From positions 24,147-88,146 of the forward strand of contig NZ_DLHN01000012.1 of assembly GCF_002483235.1 (NCBI RefSeq): a stretch of 64,000 bases of DNA, in the 5' to 3' direction. The position numbers and the translations under genes were made by a program. This document shows, in pieces, positions 42,864 through 52,352 of this stretch (position 1 is its first letter; every line of letters begins with the position of its first letter). This stretch comes from Pedobacter glucosidilyticus (GTDB taxonomy: Bacteria; Bacteroidota; Bacteroidia; Sphingobacteriales; Sphingobacteriaceae). The notes under the pieces were generated by a model. It did no database searches, was not told the origin of the DNA, and saw only the letters and a program-made list of their open reading frames with translations.

Positions 42864-43877
42864 ATGACAGAAAAGACAGTATTAGTTACTGGTGGGTTGG
42901 GCTATATAGGCTCTCATACGGTGGTAGAGTTACTTGTGGCTGGTTATCAGGTTATTGTAGTAGATAATTTAAGTAATTCTGAACGTTTTATTTTAGATAG
43001 AATTATCAAAATTGCGCAAAAAGAACCCGTTTTTTATCAGGAGGATGTTTGCGATTTAGCTGCCATGAGTAAAATTTTTAAGAAACATCAGGTAGATGTA
43101 GTTATTCATTTTGCAGCTTTTAAATCAGTTGGCGAATCGGTAGAAAAGCCACTGCTTTACTATCAAAATAATTTAATATCTCTGCTTAACATCTTACAAT
43201 TGGTACAAGAAAACGGTGTAGAAGGTTTGGTTTTTTCATCATCGGCAACGGTATATGGCGAGCCAGATGTATTACCAGCTACAGAAGAAACACCATTTAA
43301 AAAAGCTTTATCAGCTTATGGTAGTACCAAACAAATGGGTGAAGAAATTATAGAAATGGTAACCTCTTCTGGGGTATTTAAAGCAATTTCTTTAAGATAT
43401 TTTAATCCGGTAGGGGCGCATGAAACAGCTTTAATTGGCGAGTTACCAAAAGGTATTCCTAATAATTTATTTCCTTATGTTACCCAAACAGCAAAAGGTA
43501 AATTGGCTATGCTAACCGTTTTTGGTGATGATTATAATACCACAGATGGAACTTGTGTGAGAGATTACATTCATGTGGTTGATTTGGCAAAGGCACATTT
43601 AGCCGCCTGTAAACGGCTCATCAATAAAGCCTGTCAAAAATCTTCAGAAGTTTATAATATAGGTACCGGTAATGGAACAACTGTATTAGAAATTATCAAA
43701 CAATTTGAAGCTACAACAGGTAAACCATTACCCTATAAAATAGGTGCCAGAAGACCCGGAGATGCAGAAGCTGTTTATGCAGATAGCAATAAAGCAGAGC
43801 AAGAACTTTTATGGAAGGCAACTTTAAATTTAAAAGATATGATACAGTCTTCTTGGGCTTGGGAAAACACTTTGTAA
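42864..43877 (+). CDS. galE: UDP-glucose/UDP-GlcNAc 4-epimerase
   Basis: A 337-residue extended short-chain dehydrogenase. The NAD motif is TGGLGYIGSHT, the catalytic serine-tyrosine region is SSSATVYGEP and YGSTKQMGE, and the sugar site contains ISLRYFNPVGAH and the DGTCVRDYIHV block. GalE interconverts the gluco and galacto forms of UDP-sugars. Context suggests UDP-GalNAc/UDP-GlcNAc as a substrate, which is inference. An ATG at 42855 overlaps the glmM stop and may be used; ATG 42864 is a slightly better fit to the family start. It is the last gene of the operon. Confidence 0.9.
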   Translation: MTEKTVLVTGGLGYIGSHTVVELLVAGYQVIVVDNLSNSERFILDRIIKIAQKEPVFYQEDVCDLAAMSKIFKKHQVDVVIHFAAFKSVGESVEKPLLYYQNNLISLLNILQLVQENGVEGLVFSSSATVYGEPDVLPATEETPFKKALSAYGSTKQMGEEIIEMVTSSGVFKAISLRYFNPVGAHETALIGELPKGIPNNLFPYVTQTAKGKLAMLTVFGDDYNTTDGTCVRDYIHVVDLAKAHLAACKRLINKACQKSSEVYNIGTGNGTTVLEIIKQFEATTGKPLPYKIGARRPGDAEAVYADSNKAEQELLWKATLNLKDMIQSSWAWENTL

Positions 43878-43888
43878 AAAGTGTTTTC
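43863..43888 (+). terminator. Terminator hairpin overlapping the galE stop
   Basis: GAAAACACTTT (43863-43873) pairs perfectly with AAAGTGTTTTC (43878-43888). The TAA stop codon (43875-43877) lies in the 4-base loop. The following U-tract is weak (TCGGTTTTC), so termination efficiency is uncertain. Confidence 0.6.
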
Positions 43889-44030
43889 TCGGTTTTCTAG
43901 CATGATAGTTTAAACTTAGTTTAGTATCTAAACTTTTTGGTATTTAATTGTGTAGAATACCCATGAGTGATACTATATTTATCTTAAATTAGTATTTATT
44001 GTAAATAGCCTTAAATACTAAACAAAAATT

Positions 44031-47000
44031 ATGTTTAGACGTAGCCTGTCAATTGTTTTTTTATTCTTTTATACCGCTATAGCTTATGGTCAGCTATCTT
44101 TTGACCATATATCCATCAGTAGTGGTTTATCACAAAGTACAGTGCTTTCTATTTATAAAGATAGCAGGGGTTATATGTGGTTTGGTACCAGAGATTGTTT
44201 AAACCGGTATGATGGTAGAAGCATCAAAATCTATAAAAACAACCCAAAAGATTCGTCTTCTATCAGTACCGATGATTATATCTACAGTATTTATGAAGAT
44301 AGAAGCAAAAATTTATGGATTGGTACGCAAGATGGTTTAAATAGGTATATCCCAGAAAGTGATTCTTTTGAACGCATTAAGTATAATCCTAAAGATAAAA
44401 ATAGCATTAGTGATAGAATTGTATTAGCTATCCACCAAACTAAAGATGGAAAATTGTTTTTTGGTACCAATGATGGATTAAGTATTCTGGAAGCATCTGA
44501 GAAGAGAAATTTTAAAAAGTTGTATAAAAAAAATGGTTTAGCCGGAAACCAAGTTTATAGCGTATTTGAGGATAGCAAAAAAAGAGTTTGGATAGGTACT
44601 ACTACAGGTTTATCTGTTTTAACTTTTAAGCATCATAAACCTTACATCACATCGTACTATCATAATAAAAATCTTAAAAGCAGTATAAGCGGTAACTCTA
44701 TTAAATCTATAGCCGAAGATAGTGATGGAAACATTTGGATTGGAACAGAAACCAGTGGACTAAATAAGTTTATAGAAAGTACCCGAAGTTTCATACGTTA
44801 TCAGGTTAAACCTTTAGAGAAAAATAGTTTAAGTAGTAATAACATACGCAAGATTATTAAAGATAGAAAAGGTAATTTATGGATTGCAACCATGACAGGT
44901 TTAAATATCCTCAATACTAAGGATATGAAATTTATGATTTATCGTCATGATTCTGAAAATCCTAATAGTTTAAGTGATAATTCTATCAAAGAGATTTATG
45001 AAGATAACCAAGGTTCTATTTGGTTGGGAACTATGTTTGGTGGCGTAAATGTTAAACATCCTAATACCATTCCTTTTACAGTAGAAAAACATAGTAAGTA
45101 CAGAAATAGTATTAGCAGCGATATTATTAGTGCTATTACAGCCGATAAATATGGTAATTTATGGATTGGCACAGAGGGGCAAGGTTTGAATTTTTACAAT
45201 AAGAAAACGCAGCTATATACCAATTTTTTAAATCAGCCGCTAAATTCTAATAGTATTGGTCATAATACAGTTAAAGATATTTTTGAAGATAGTAAAGGCA
45301 ATATATGGATTGGTCTTTTTCAAGGAGGATTAGACGTTTATAACCCTAAAACAGGTACTTTTAAACACTATACTCCAGACCCCAATAACCCTAAAGCGTT
45401 AAGTTATGGCTATGTAAGCAGTATTACAGAAGATAAAGATGGGCAACTATGGGTAGCAACTTCTTCTAAAGGAATAAATCTTTTTAATAGGGATACCGAA
45501 ACTTTTACAGTATATGATACGAGTAAAAATTCTAGAATTAAGATAAGCAGTAGTTATATCAGACAAGTATTTTGTGACTCGAGGGGTAATTTATGGATAG
45601 GGACAGCTAAGGGTTTAAATTTAATACCTTATAAAAGTACAAAAGCAATTTATTTCACAAAAAATACAGCATCCAAAACTGCTTTACAATCAGGACATAT
45701 CAATGCTATTTTAGAAGATAGTAAAGGACGTATTTGGATAGGTTCTCATCATGGTGGTTTAAGTTTATATGTTCCTAAAACCAATAGTTTTATAAATTAC
45801 GATATAAAAAATGGTGTGGCTAGTAATAACATTATCAATATTTTAGAAGATAAAGAGGGATACCTGTGGGTAAGTACAGATAGAGGACTTTCTAAATTTG
45901 ATACGCAAAGAAAAATCTTTAAAAACTATACTGTAGCAGATGGCTTACCTGCAAATGAGTTTAATTACAACTCGGCCTTTAAAGATAAAAATGGAAAGCT
46001 GTATTTTGGTAGTTATAATGGTTTGGTTAGTTTCCAGCCTAAAGAGATAGAGGAAAATAAAACCATACCTAAAGTAGTGTTTTCTGGTTTAAAGTTATTT
46101 AATAAACCAGTAGGCATTAATAGTTCTGATGGTTTGTTAGAAAAAGATATCTCCTTTACAGAAGAGATTGTTTTTAATGCAAACCAGAACATTTTTACCA
46201 TAGACTTTTTAGCTTTAAACTATATCAACCCAGAGCGTAATAAATATGCATATAAATTAGATGGTTTTGAAAAAGATTGGAACTATGTTAGCACACCATC
46301 AGCAACTTATACCAATTTGCCTCCGGGTAAGTATGATTTTTTAGTTAAAGCCAGTAATAATGATGGTTTGTGGAATCCAGAAGCCACCAAATTAGTTATC
46401 ATCATAAAGCCACCATTATGGAAAACCTGGTGGGCTTATTTGTTATATTTTATCATGGCTTCTGGCTTGCTTTTTTTAGTTATCAGATTTTTTAGAAGAC
46501 AAGCCCGGTTAGAAACTCAATTATATTACGAACATTTAAATACCCAGAAAATAGAAGAATTATATCAGTTAAAGCTCGATTTTTTTACCAGAATATCTCA
46601 TGAAATTAGAACACCTTTAACATTAATATTTGCGCCTTTAGAAAACTTAATTAAACAAACCGCAGAACAACAGGCTGTTAGCAAGCAAATTATACAAATT
46701 AAGAACAATGCAGAACGCTTGTTAAGGTTGATTACTGAGTTACTAGATTTTAGAAAAATAGAAACCGGTAATATGAAAATCTTAGTTCAACAGTATAACT
46801 TGGTAGATTTTTGCGATACCATTTTCAACTCTTTTACCACAATTGCAGAAAGCAGGCAAATAGATTATAGCTTTAAAACCTCAAACCAGCAATTACTTTT
46901 ATTTTTTGATGCTAACCAAATGGAAAAAGTGCTGTATAACATTTTGTCCAATGCTTTTAAATACACGCCTGATGGAGGTACAATTGTTTTAGCTTTAGCT

Positions 47001-48131
47001 GATGATAAAGAGGAAGTACACCTAACTGTTGAAGATAATGGAATAGGTATCTCCCTGGCCGATCAAAAAAAGATATTCACCAATTTTTATCAGGCTAATC
47101 AAAATACACATAAAAAAGAAGGGTGGGGTATTGGTTTAGCTTTATCAAAAAATATTGTAGAACAGCATCATGGTCGTATTAGCTTGATAAGCAGACCAGA
47201 AACAGAAAATACAGCAGGAAAAACTTCTTTTAAAGTAAGTCTTAAAAAAGGTCAGGCACATTTTAGTAAAGAAGAATTTGCTCAAGAAAATGATGTTCTT
47301 GAAAATCAGCCTGTATGGTTACCAGAAATTGATTTATATCCACAGCCTTTTATAGAAGAAGAGGAAGTCCCATCGCAAGAAAAAAAATATACCATTTTAA
47401 TTGTTGAGGATAATGATGAGCTGAGAACATTTATCAGACAATCATTAGAAAAATACTACCATATTATGGAGAGCCTTAACGGTTTGCAAGCTTGGGAACT
47501 GGCTATTGAGCAACTTCCAGACATCATCATTAGTGATGTAAATATGCCGGTGATGGATGGTTTTGAACTATGCAGCAAACTTAAACAGGAAGAAAGAACC
47601 AGCCATATTCCTGTAATTTTGCTAACCGCTATGGCGGCAAATATGCATCAAATTGATGGTTTACAAGCCGGTGCCGATATTTATCTTACAAAACCATTTA
47701 GTATTCAGGTTTTAGAACTTAGTGTTAAAAACTTACTTGCAGGCCGCGAAGCTTTAAAAGATAGATACAGCAAGCAAGTGATGCTGATGCCAAGAAAGCT
47801 AGAGATAGAATCTCCAGATGAAAAGTTTTTAAATAAATTGATGAAATTGATAGAGGATAACCTGGAAGATCCCGAATTTAATGTAACCAGTTTAGTAGTA
47901 GAAATAGGAATGAGCCAAACCGTCTTGTATAAAAAAATTAAAGCTTTAACAGATTTATCTATCACAGACTTTATTAAATCAGTACGTTTAAAAAGAGCAG
48001 CCCAATTGCTAGAAGACAATCAATTAAGTATTGCCGAAATTGCTTACTCGGTAGGTTTTAACGATCGTAAATATTTTAGTAAAGAATTTAAAAAACAATT
48101 CGGAAAAGCGCCTTCTGATTACAGAGATTGA
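44031..48131 (+). CDS. Hybrid two-component system (HTCS) regulator
   Basis: A 1366-residue one-protein signalling system. After a signal sequence, 14 propeller repeats (WIGT-type motifs, about 30-660) and a Y_Y_Y domain (about 690-785) form the periplasmic sensor, and a helix at about 797-820 crosses the membrane. The kinase domain has His857 in RISHEIRTP and an ATPase core with NAFKYTPDGG and GWGIGLALSK. A receiver domain carries Asp1169 in SDVNMPVMDG. An AraC-type DNA-binding domain ends the protein. In Bacteroidota HTCS proteins bind oligosaccharides and switch on a nearby polysaccharide locus; glycosaminoglycan fragments are the likely signal here. Confidence 0.95.
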   Translation: MFRRSLSIVFLFFYTAIAYGQLSFDHISISSGLSQSTVLSIYKDSRGYMWFGTRDCLNRYDGRSIKIYKNNPKDSSSISTDDYIYSIYEDRSKNLWIGTQDGLNRYIPESDSFERIKYNPKDKNSISDRIVLAIHQTKDGKLFFGTNDGLSILEASEKRNFKKLYKKNGLAGNQVYSVFEDSKKRVWIGTTTGLSVLTFKHHKPYITSYYHNKNLKSSISGNSIKSIAEDSDGNIWIGTETSGLNKFIESTRSFIRYQVKPLEKNSLSSNNIRKIIKDRKGNLWIATMTGLNILNTKDMKFMIYRHDSENPNSLSDNSIKEIYEDNQGSIWLGTMFGGVNVKHPNTIPFTVEKHSKYRNSISSDIISAITADKYGNLWIGTEGQGLNFYNKKTQLYTNFLNQPLNSNSIGHNTVKDIFEDSKGNIWIGLFQGGLDVYNPKTGTFKHYTPDPNNPKALSYGYVSSITEDKDGQLWVATSSKGINLFNRDTETFTVYDTSKNSRIKISSSYIRQVFCDSRGNLWIGTAKGLNLIPYKSTKAIYFTKNTASKTALQSGHINAILEDSKGRIWIGSHHGGLSLYVPKTNSFINYDIKNGVASNNIINILEDKEGYLWVSTDRGLSKFDTQRKIFKNYTVADGLPANEFNYNSAFKDKNGKLYFGSYNGLVSFQPKEIEENKTIPKVVFSGLKLFNKPVGINSSDGLLEKDISFTEEIVFNANQNIFTIDFLALNYINPERNKYAYKLDGFEKDWNYVSTPSATYTNLPPGKYDFLVKASNNDGLWNPEATKLVIIIKPPLWKTWWAYLLYFIMASGLLFLVIRFFRRQARLETQLYYEHLNTQKIEELYQLKLDFFTRISHEIRTPLTLIFAPLENLIKQTAEQQAVSKQIIQIKNNAERLLRLITELLDFRKIETGNMKILVQQYNLVDFCDTIFNSFTTIAESRQIDYSFKTSNQQLLLFFDANQMEKVLYNILSNAFKYTPDGGTIVLALADDKEEVHLTVEDNGIGISLADQKKIFTNFYQANQNTHKKEGWGIGLALSKNIVEQHHGRISLISRPETENTAGKTSFKVSLKKGQAHFSKEEFAQENDVLENQPVWLPEIDLYPQPFIEEEEVPSQEKKYTILIVEDNDELRTFIRQSLEKYYHIMESLNGLQAWELAIEQLPDIIISDVNMPVMDGFELCSKLKQEERTSHIPVILLTAMAANMHQIDGLQAGADIYLTKPFSIQVLELSVKNLLAGREALKDRYSKQVMLMPRKLEIESPDEKFLNKLMKLIEDNLEDPEFNVTSLVVEIGMSQTVLYKKIKALTDLSITDFIKSVRLKRAAQLLEDNQLSIAEIAYSVGFNDRKYFSKEFKKQFGKAPSDYRD

Positions 48132-48285
48132 TGCTGTTTCATCGAAAGATTTATTTTTATATGAATGGAAGATCGTATCAACCATATCATCAATTTCAAA
48201 CTAAGTTTTTTATACGCTTAACTTCTTTTTTCTTAAATAACCATTAATTCTTGTGGGACTTTTTCAGTTCTGGCGGTCATACCTC

Positions 48286-48312
48286 ATATAGGCATAGGCC
48301 TAAAACCTATAT
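48286..48312 (+). promoter_or_regulatory. Inverted repeat before the GH88 gene
   Basis: ATATAGG (48286-48292) and CCTATAT (48306-48312) are perfect inverted copies 13 bases apart, with the palindrome TAGGCCTA at 48295-48302 inside. It ends 17 bases before the start codon. The right part TAAAACCTAT recurs, on the other strand, before the sulfatase operon. A site for the upstream HTCS regulator is plausible. Confidence 0.5.
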
Positions 48313-48329
48313 ATCCATAAATTATTGAT

Positions 48330-49589
48330 ATGAATAAGCTCTTTTTAACATTTAAACCAAGGTTTTATACCATTTTAACACTGTTTTTATTATTGGCAAT
48401 AAATAGTAAGGCGCAAGATTATTTTATAAAGAAAAGTTTTGCAACTGCGGCTCCTTTGTATGATAATTTATTAAAAACAACCGAAGGAAATTTTAAAGAT
48501 TACCCACACGCTTTACATCCGGATGGCACACTAAAATATCTTCAAATTGATGAGTGGACAGGAGGTTTCTGGCCTGGTATTTTATGGTATATGTATGAAT
48601 TTACCAAAGAAGAAAAATGGCTTAAGCATGCAGAAGCATGGACAAATTCTCTAGAAAGTAACCAATATAATACAGCCCATCATGATATTGGTTTTATGAT
48701 GTATTGTAGCTACGGGAATGCTATAAGATTTAATCCTAATCCTAAATATCAGGATATTCTGATACAATCGGCAAAATCACTTTTAAAAAGGTATTCACCA
48801 ACAGTTGGTAGCATCCAATCGTGGAATAAACGTAAATCCAAAGGAAACATTAACACTTGGGAGTACCCTGTAATTATGGATAACATGATGAACCTAGAAT
48901 TACTTTTTTATGCCTCTAAAGTTACCGGCGATACTATTTATAAACATGTAGCTATTAAACATGCCGAGCAAACCATGAAAAATCATATCAGAGCAGATAA
49001 TAGCACTTATCATGTAGTAAATTACGACCCACAAACAGGTAAAGTTTTACATCAGCAAACTTTGCAAGGTTTTTCTGATAATTCTACCTGGGCAAGAGGA
49101 CAAGCATGGGGTATTTATGGTTTTACAAGTACTTATAGAGAAACAAAAGATCAAAGATTTTTAAATACCGCCATAGCTTTAGCTGATTTTTTTATCCAAC
49201 ATCCAAATCTGCCTAAAGACAAAATTCCTTATTGGGATTTTAATGTTGGGCAAGCAGGTTATAAACCAGATTGGAATTTTAACCCACAACAATATCAACC
49301 TACACCCAAAGACGCATCGGCAGCAGCCATAACCAGCTCTGCTTTACTAGAATTAAGCACCTTTGTAAAAGGCGAAAAAGCAAAACGTTATAAAAATACT
49401 GCGCTTAAAATGTTAAAGTCTCTAAGTTCTGAGGCTTATTTAAATACTGACAATGCTAATCCTTATTTTTTATTAAAGCATAGTACTGGCAATTTACCAA
49501 GCAATAATGAAGTAGATGTACCACTTATTTATGCAGATTATTATTTTTTAGAAGCATTATTAAGATATAAGCGTTTAACAGCTCAGTAG
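48330..49589 (+). CDS. GH88 unsaturated glucuronyl hydrolase
   Basis: A 419-residue exported enzyme with signal peptide 1-28 (ending NSKAQ) and one (alpha/alpha)6-barrel. The two catalytic aspartates are Asp119 in HHDIGFMMY and Asp184 in MDNMMNLELL. GH88 hydrates the double bond of the unsaturated uronate at the end of lyase products and frees the amino sugar. It is the natural partner of the PL8 lyases downstream, whose disaccharides it would split. The following gene begins 4 bases after the stop. The HTCS gene precedes it on the same strand. Confidence 0.92.
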   Translation: MNKLFLTFKPRFYTILTLFLLLAINSKAQDYFIKKSFATAAPLYDNLLKTTEGNFKDYPHALHPDGTLKYLQIDEWTGGFWPGILWYMYEFTKEEKWLKHAEAWTNSLESNQYNTAHHDIGFMMYCSYGNAIRFNPNPKYQDILIQSAKSLLKRYSPTVGSIQSWNKRKSKGNINTWEYPVIMDNMMNLELLFYASKVTGDTIYKHVAIKHAEQTMKNHIRADNSTYHVVNYDPQTGKVLHQQTLQGFSDNSTWARGQAWGIYGFTSTYRETKDQRFLNTAIALADFFIQHPNLPKDKIPYWDFNVGQAGYKPDWNFNPQQYQPTPKDASAAAITSSALLELSTFVKGEKAKRYKNTALKMLKSLSSEAYLNTDNANPYFLLKHSTGNLPSNNEVDVPLIYADYYFLEALLRYKRLTAQ

Positions 49590-49593
49590 AATC

Positions 49594-50379
49594 ATGAAGA
49601 AACTTATTTATACAATATTGATATTGTTATTTACCACAAAGTTAATAGCACAAGAAAAAGGTGTAGTCCTAAAAGTATTATCTTTTAATATACACCATGC
49701 AAATCCGCCAGCAGATGAAGAAAGTGGAAAAATAGATTTAAATGCTATAACAGAAGTTATTAAACAGGTTGATGCAGATTTAATAGCCTTACAAGAAGTT
49801 GACGAAAATACCAAAAGAAGTGGTAAAGGAAATCAAGCCAAGTTGATAGCGCAAAAGTTGGGTTTAAAAGTTTATTTTGCTAAAGCAATAGATTTTGATG
49901 GCGGAGCTTATGGGATAGCCATTCTTTCTAAATACCCTATCAGTAAACACACCATTTATCGTTTAACAAACCAAGCCGATACAAGTGCCGAACCTCGTAT
50001 CATGCAAACTGTAAAAGTAAAACTGCCTGGTAAAAAATACATACGCTTTGCCAATACCCATTTAGATTTTTTAGATACCGGCAATAGAGAGCTACAAGCA
50101 CAACAGATTGTAAATATCGTTAATCAAGAAAAATTACCACTTATATTGGCTGGAGACTGGAACGCTGCTTTACCAAGTAAAACACTTGACATTATGGATA
50201 GCGCCTTAACCAGAACTTGTACAAATTGTCCAGCCACATTTTCTGATGAAAATAGTTTAGCCATAGACTTTATTGCTTACCATAAAAAGAGTTCCTTTAA
50301 AGTGAAAAATCATGTTGTTTTAAACCAAGTTACAGCATCAGATCATTATCCTATTTGGGCAGAGCTTCTTGTTTTTTAA
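49594..50379 (+). CDS. Exported EEP-family phosphodiesterase/nuclease-like hydrolase
   Basis: A 261-residue protein with signal peptide 1-19 (ending LIAQ) and one endonuclease/exonuclease/phosphatase domain. Motifs in order: SFNIHH, ALQEVDENT, NTHLDF, LAGDWNAA, AIDFIAY and SDHYPIWAE, covering the metal and catalytic residues. Such secreted enzymes cleave phosphodiesters of nucleic acids, lipids or polymers; the substrate is not known. It lies 4 bases after the GH88 gene and so belongs to the locus, though a phosphodiesterase is not an obvious need for chondroitin breakdown. Confidence 0.85.
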   Translation: MKKLIYTILILLFTTKLIAQEKGVVLKVLSFNIHHANPPADEESGKIDLNAITEVIKQVDADLIALQEVDENTKRSGKGNQAKLIAQKLGLKVYFAKAIDFDGGAYGIAILSKYPISKHTIYRLTNQADTSAEPRIMQTVKVKLPGKKYIRFANTHLDFLDTGNRELQAQQIVNIVNQEKLPLILAGDWNAALPSKTLDIMDSALTRTCTNCPATFSDENSLAIDFIAYHKKSSFKVKNHVVLNQVTASDHYPIWAELLVF

Positions 50380-50456
50380 GAGTTTAAAGTATATATCCAT
50401 ACCAAACTCTCGTGAAATTTTGCTTATTATTACGTATAAGAAAATGAACAGTTGTG

Positions 50457-51050
50457 ATGTTTCAAAACTTTAAAAACTACATACAAAATCATTCTGACAT
50501 TACGGATGAGCAGTTTATAACAATTAGCGGCTATTTAAAATCTAAAGTCATTAAAAAAGGAGAATTTGTATTGAGACAAGGAGAAATTTGTGGCTATTCC
50601 TTCTTTGTTTCTAAAGGTTTATTGCGCTCTTACACCATTGATGAACAAGGTAAGGAGCATATCATCCAATTTGCACCAGAAGATTGGATTATTGTAGATA
50701 GAAGCAGCTATTTTTTTAATGAACCTTCAGAATTGTTTATTGATGCTGTAGAGGATACAGAGCTGGTGATGCTAAATGAAGATTTTATCACCCAAGCCTG
50801 CAATATAAGTACTGTTTACCGAGCTTTTAACCATAAAGCCTTACACAGTCATATCAGGCATCTGCAAAAAAGAGTGAACCTTTTATTAGGAGCTACCGCA
50901 GAACAACGTTATCTGGATTTTATCAAGCTTTATCCAGAACTTACGCTACGTTTACCACAATGGATGATAGCTTCTTATCTGGGGCTTACGCCAGAATCTT
51001 TAAGCAGAGTACGTAAGGAGTTAGCCCGAAGAAACTTCAAACCTCATTAA
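50457..51050 (+). CDS. Crp/Fnr-family regulator
   Basis: A 197-residue protein with an N-terminal cyclic-nucleotide-like fold (about 10-120, with VLRQGEICGYSFFVSKGLLR) and a C-terminal helix-turn-helix (about 165-195, WMIASYLGLTPESLSRVRKE). No FNR-type cysteine cluster is seen, and the cAMP-binding signature is not complete. Members of this Bacteroidota subgroup commonly neighbour the gene they control; the pirin gene 65 bases downstream is the candidate. ATG 50457 is chosen over the adjoining GTG. Confidence 0.82.
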   Translation: MFQNFKNYIQNHSDITDEQFITISGYLKSKVIKKGEFVLRQGEICGYSFFVSKGLLRSYTIDEQGKEHIIQFAPEDWIIVDRSSYFFNEPSELFIDAVEDTELVMLNEDFITQACNISTVYRAFNHKALHSHIRHLQKRVNLLLGATAEQRYLDFIKLYPELTLRLPQWMIASYLGLTPESLSRVRKELARRNFKPH

Positions 51051-51090
51051 TTTCTTATCATACATCAATGCCCAGCTTTTTTCTTTCCTG

Positions 51091-51098
51091 TAAATTTG
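51091..51098 (+). promoter_or_regulatory. -7 element of the pirin gene
   Basis: TAAATTTG is an exact TAnnTTTG, 18 bases before the start codon at 51116. The pirin gene can thus be transcribed separately from the Crp-like gene. Confidence 0.5.
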
Positions 51099-51115
51099 AA
51101 TCATAAAATTTAAAG

Positions 51116-51994
51116 ATGATGAAAACTAAAAGCATTGAACATATTTTTACTCCGCCAGCCCCACACATGGTAGGCGATGGTTTTAGAGTACACAATTTTA
51201 TACCAGGAAGCTATGGTTTAAGCATGCAAAGGATGAGTCCTTTTATCATGCTCGACTATAATTCAAAATTTTATTTCCCTCCAACAGATAAACCTAGAGG
51301 AGTAAGCGTACACCCACACCGTGGTTTTGAAACGGTAACGATAGCCTATAAAGGAAAAGTTGCCCATCATGATAGCGCTGGAAATAGCGGTATTATAGGC
51401 GAAGGCGATGTGCAATGGATGACAGCCGCATCGGGCGTATTACACAAAGAATATCACGAGCAGGAGTTTAGTAAAGCTGGTGGCGATTTTCAAATGGTAC
51501 AGCTATGGGTAAATTTACCTGCAAAGGATAAAATGTCTAAGCCTAAATATCAAGAAATCACCAAAGAAAATATTCAAAAATACGCTTTGGATAATGATGG
51601 CGGTATTATAGAAGTAATTTCTGGGGCTTACCAAGATAAGTCTGGTGCAGCATCAACCTTTACGCCGGTTCATTTGCAAAACGCAAAACTAAATGCAGGT
51701 GGAAAAGCGGGATTTTCTTTCCCTGCTCATTACAATACAGCATTATTGGTTATAGAAGGGAGCATTAAAGTAAATGATGAAAAAACTGTAGCTACAGATA
51801 ATTTCTTGCTGTTTAAAAATGAAGGAGAAGATTTTACCATAGAAGCATTAGAACAAAGCGTTGTCTTAGTTTTAAGCGGAGAACCTATTTTAGAACCTAT
51901 TGCAGCTCATGGGCCTTTCGTGATGAATACCCGCGATGAAATTATCCAGGCATTTGAAGATGTTAATCTGGGTAAGTTTGGATACTTGGATTAA
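51116..51994 (+). CDS. Pirin-family bicupin protein
   Basis: A 292-residue cytoplasmic protein with two cupin domains. The metal site of the first is in HPHRGFETVTI with later GDVQWMTAASGVLHKEY, the pirin signature. The second cupin (about 185-285) lacks the metal ligands, as is usual. Some pirins have quercetinase activity or act as redox-linked regulators; none of this can be assigned here. It follows the Crp-like gene and has its own promoter. It appears unrelated to the surrounding polysaccharide genes. Confidence 0.88.
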   Translation: MMKTKSIEHIFTPPAPHMVGDGFRVHNFIPGSYGLSMQRMSPFIMLDYNSKFYFPPTDKPRGVSVHPHRGFETVTIAYKGKVAHHDSAGNSGIIGEGDVQWMTAASGVLHKEYHEQEFSKAGGDFQMVQLWVNLPAKDKMSKPKYQEITKENIQKYALDNDGGIIEVISGAYQDKSGAASTFTPVHLQNAKLNAGGKAGFSFPAHYNTALLVIEGSIKVNDEKTVATDNFLLFKNEGEDFTIEALEQSVVLVLSGEPILEPIAAHGPFVMNTRDEIIQAFEDVNLGKFGYLD

Positions 51995-52352
51995 TAATCA
52001 GGTGGTTGATAACTAGTTTGAAGTAATTTTTGAGATGTTATTTATAGATTAATTTCAATTGATTTTCATATTGTTACTGTAGAAGACGAAGAAGTAATCT
52101 CTTTCTATTTTTATTGCATTATGGGCTGCCAATGACTAATGTTAGCACCAAAAGCTTTAAAAATTAGTTAAGTGTATATAGTTCTTCGTCTTTTGCTTTT
52201 AGCTTCTTATCTATGAGCTTTTTAAAAAACGATTATTTACCCCTATAATAACCAATTTTTAACCTTTATCAACAAGCTATTTATAGAATATTTGACATTA
52301 GAATAGGTTTTAAAACACTTGATACCTAGCTAACCAATTTTTTATAATAATC
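51995..52352. other. Upstream region of the sulfatase-lyase operon
   Basis: About 360 bases without a gene. AAGACGAAGAA (52083-52093) and TTCTTCGTCTT (52182-52192) are inverted copies 88 bases apart. ATAGGTTTTA at 52303-52312 matches, on the opposite strand, the 10 bases at 48301-48310 before the GH88 gene. No exact TAnnTTTG was found; AATATTTG near 52286 is the closest. Confidence 0.45.

Noticed and set aside
50457..51994. Crp-like and pirin genes considered part of the glycosaminoglycan pathway
   Set aside because: The pirin gene has its own promoter and neither protein has a carbohydrate role that can be read; they are probably an independent insertion between locus genes.
52083..52192. 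Inverted pair AAGACGAAGAA/TTCTTCGTCTT considered as element ends
   Set aside because: Only 11 bases, no coding content between the arms and no flanking duplication; chance or local slippage is enough.
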